From assembly GCA_024277475.1 (NCBI GenBank), contig JAJRVC010000695.1, positions 1 to 6,787 of the forward strand: a stretch of 6,787 bases of DNA, read 5' to 3'. The DNA is from Deltaproteobacteria bacterium (GTDB lineage: Bacteria > Desulfobacterota > Desulfobacteria > Desulfobacterales > JAFDCJ01). Numbering within the stretch: the stretch's first letter is position 1; every line of letters begins with the position of its first letter. Under the pieces are notes generated by a model that saw nothing but the letters and a program-made list of their open reading frames with translations, was not told where the DNA came from and did no database searches. Both the position numbers and the translations under genes were made by a program. Positions 6,376 through 6,787 of this stretch are shown here, piece after piece.

Positions 6376-6461
6376 TCTCGTGTGAAACTATATTAAGCCG
6401 CTTTGGCTGCCGGCAACCGGGTTCGCATGAAACACCGCCTGGCCGGAACAGTGAATTGATT

Positions 6462-6496
6462 GAACGCCGAACATCGAACGCCCAACGTCGAACTTC
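6462..6496. repeat. 7-bp-period array, GAACNNC units
   Basis: Five consecutive heptads at 6462-6496 follow (G/C)AACNNC: GAACGCC at 6462 and 6476, GAACATC at 6469, CAACGTC at 6483 and GAACTTC at 6490. Because 7 is not a multiple of 3, three units make a 7-residue period in translation, which gives the apparent ERRTSNAQRRTS peptide in the spurious frame covering it. It lies about 50 bp upstream of the purF start. Confidence 0.7.
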
Positions 6497-6530
6497 GCAT
6501 ATTGATGACGCTACGCTTTACCTAAAATCA

Positions 6531-6536
6531 AAGGAG
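6531..6536 (+). promoter_or_regulatory. Shine-Dalgarno site for purF
   Basis: AAGGAG lies 10 nt before the ATG at 6547. The spacing is on the long side but acceptable. It selects this start, which leaves a 10-residue propeptide before the catalytic cysteine. Confidence 0.7.
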
Positions 6537-6546
6537 CTCGCTGTAT

Positions 6547-6787
6547 ATGACGGATTATGATAAGCCCCGCGAATCTTGCGGCATTTTTGGAATCTGCGAT
6601 CATTTCGAAGCAGCTCCCCTGACCTATTTCGGCCTGTATGCCCTGCAGCACCGGGGCCAGGAAAGTGCCGGAATTGCAACGATCCGGGGGGATACAATTA
6701 TTGAGCATAAAGGCATGGGACTGGTATCCGATGTTTTCGAAATGAGCCATCTGAGCGTGCTGGAGGGGCGCAGCGCCGTCGGTCATG
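6547..6787 (+). CDS. Amidophosphoribosyltransferase PurF, 5' part (runs off the window)
   Basis: The first 80 residues are visible. PurF transfers the amide nitrogen of glutamine to phosphoribosyl pyrophosphate, the committed step of purine synthesis. Cys11 in ESCGIFGI is the expected nucleophile of the class II amidotransferase domain. The ten residues before it match the short propeptide that is cleaved in Bacillus-type PurF enzymes. YALQHRGQESAGIA (residues 31-44) is the highly diagnostic family segment containing the catalytic-site arginine. The phosphoribosyltransferase domain lies beyond the right edge. Conservation looks intact, with no frameshift in the visible part. It has its own ribosome binding site and is more than 550 bp from the glt genes, so it is probably transcribed separately. 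Confidence 0.93.
   Translation, partial: MTDYDKPRESCGIFGICDHFEAAPLTYFGLYALQHRGQESAGIATIRGDTIIEHKGMGLVSDVFEMSHLSVLEGRSAVGH

Larger units (their letters stand above)
5991..6546. other. Intergenic region between the glt genes and purF
   Basis: There is no gene I can support in these 556 bases. It holds copy 2 of the 120-bp repeat (6045-6164) and short-period arrays (6241-6261, 6348-6375, 6462-6496), listed separately. No convincing rho-independent terminator follows the 5990 stop: GGGG followed by five T at 6017-6025 has no matching upstream arm. A small hairpin, GATCC/GGATC (6201-6215), has no T-tract. The open frame at 6333-6560 is a by-product of the arrays. Confidence 0.65.

Noticed and set aside
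6333..6560. 75-residue open frame with an ERRTSNAQRRTS peptide repeat
   Set aside because: The peptide repeat is a direct result of the 7-bp DNA period, and the frame runs into the purF start.

Overview
The window looks like a piece of an anaerobic bacterial chromosome. A sulfate-reducing Desulfobacterota-like host (Desulfobacterales or relatives) is my best guess. This rests on the iron-sulfur-rich, archaeal-style split glutamate synthase and on the style of the intergenic DNA: low-complexity arrays with 7-9 bp periods, and a dispersed AT-rich repeat. The taxonomic call is inference, because no rRNA or other marker gene is present.

Layout. Positions 1-386 hold no gene I can support, only AT-rich DNA and a degenerate 8-bp-period array. 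Positions 387-506 are copy 1 of a 120-bp repeat, ending 16 bp before the first start codon. Positions 523-1653 encode a stand-alone class II glutamine amidotransferase (the glutaminase part of glutamate synthase). It overlaps by 37 bp the gene at 1617-3251, which encodes the FMN/Fe-S synthase domain with an N-terminal two-cluster ferredoxin module. A 390-bp gap (3252-3641) made almost entirely of short-period heptad and nonamer arrays follows. Positions 3642-5990 then encode a 782-residue fusion: the GXGXG beta-helix domain of glutamate synthase, a GltD-type FAD/NAD(P)H oxidoreductase, and a C-terminal ferredoxin domain. Copy 2 of the 120-bp repeat (6045-6164) lies 54 bp after its stop. After a further repeat-rich gap, purF starts at 6547 and runs off the right edge.

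How the genes work together. The three glt genes jointly supply every domain of a glutamate synthase (glutaminase, FMN synthase, GXGXG, GltD), cut at unusual places. The expected scheme is that the first protein releases ammonia from glutamine. The FMN protein uses that ammonia and 2-oxoglutarate to make glutamate. The fusion protein takes electrons from NAD(P)H, and perhaps exchanges them with ferredoxin, and passes them through Fe-S clusters to FMN. PurF, also an N-terminal-cysteine amidotransferase, starts purine synthesis, has its own ribosome binding site and is probably a separate unit.

The most striking non-coding observations are the two direct 120-bp copies (about 90% identical, no length difference) bracketing the glt genes, and the fact that every intergenic gap contains degenerate tandem arrays with 7-, 8- or 9-bp periods but different consensus sequences.
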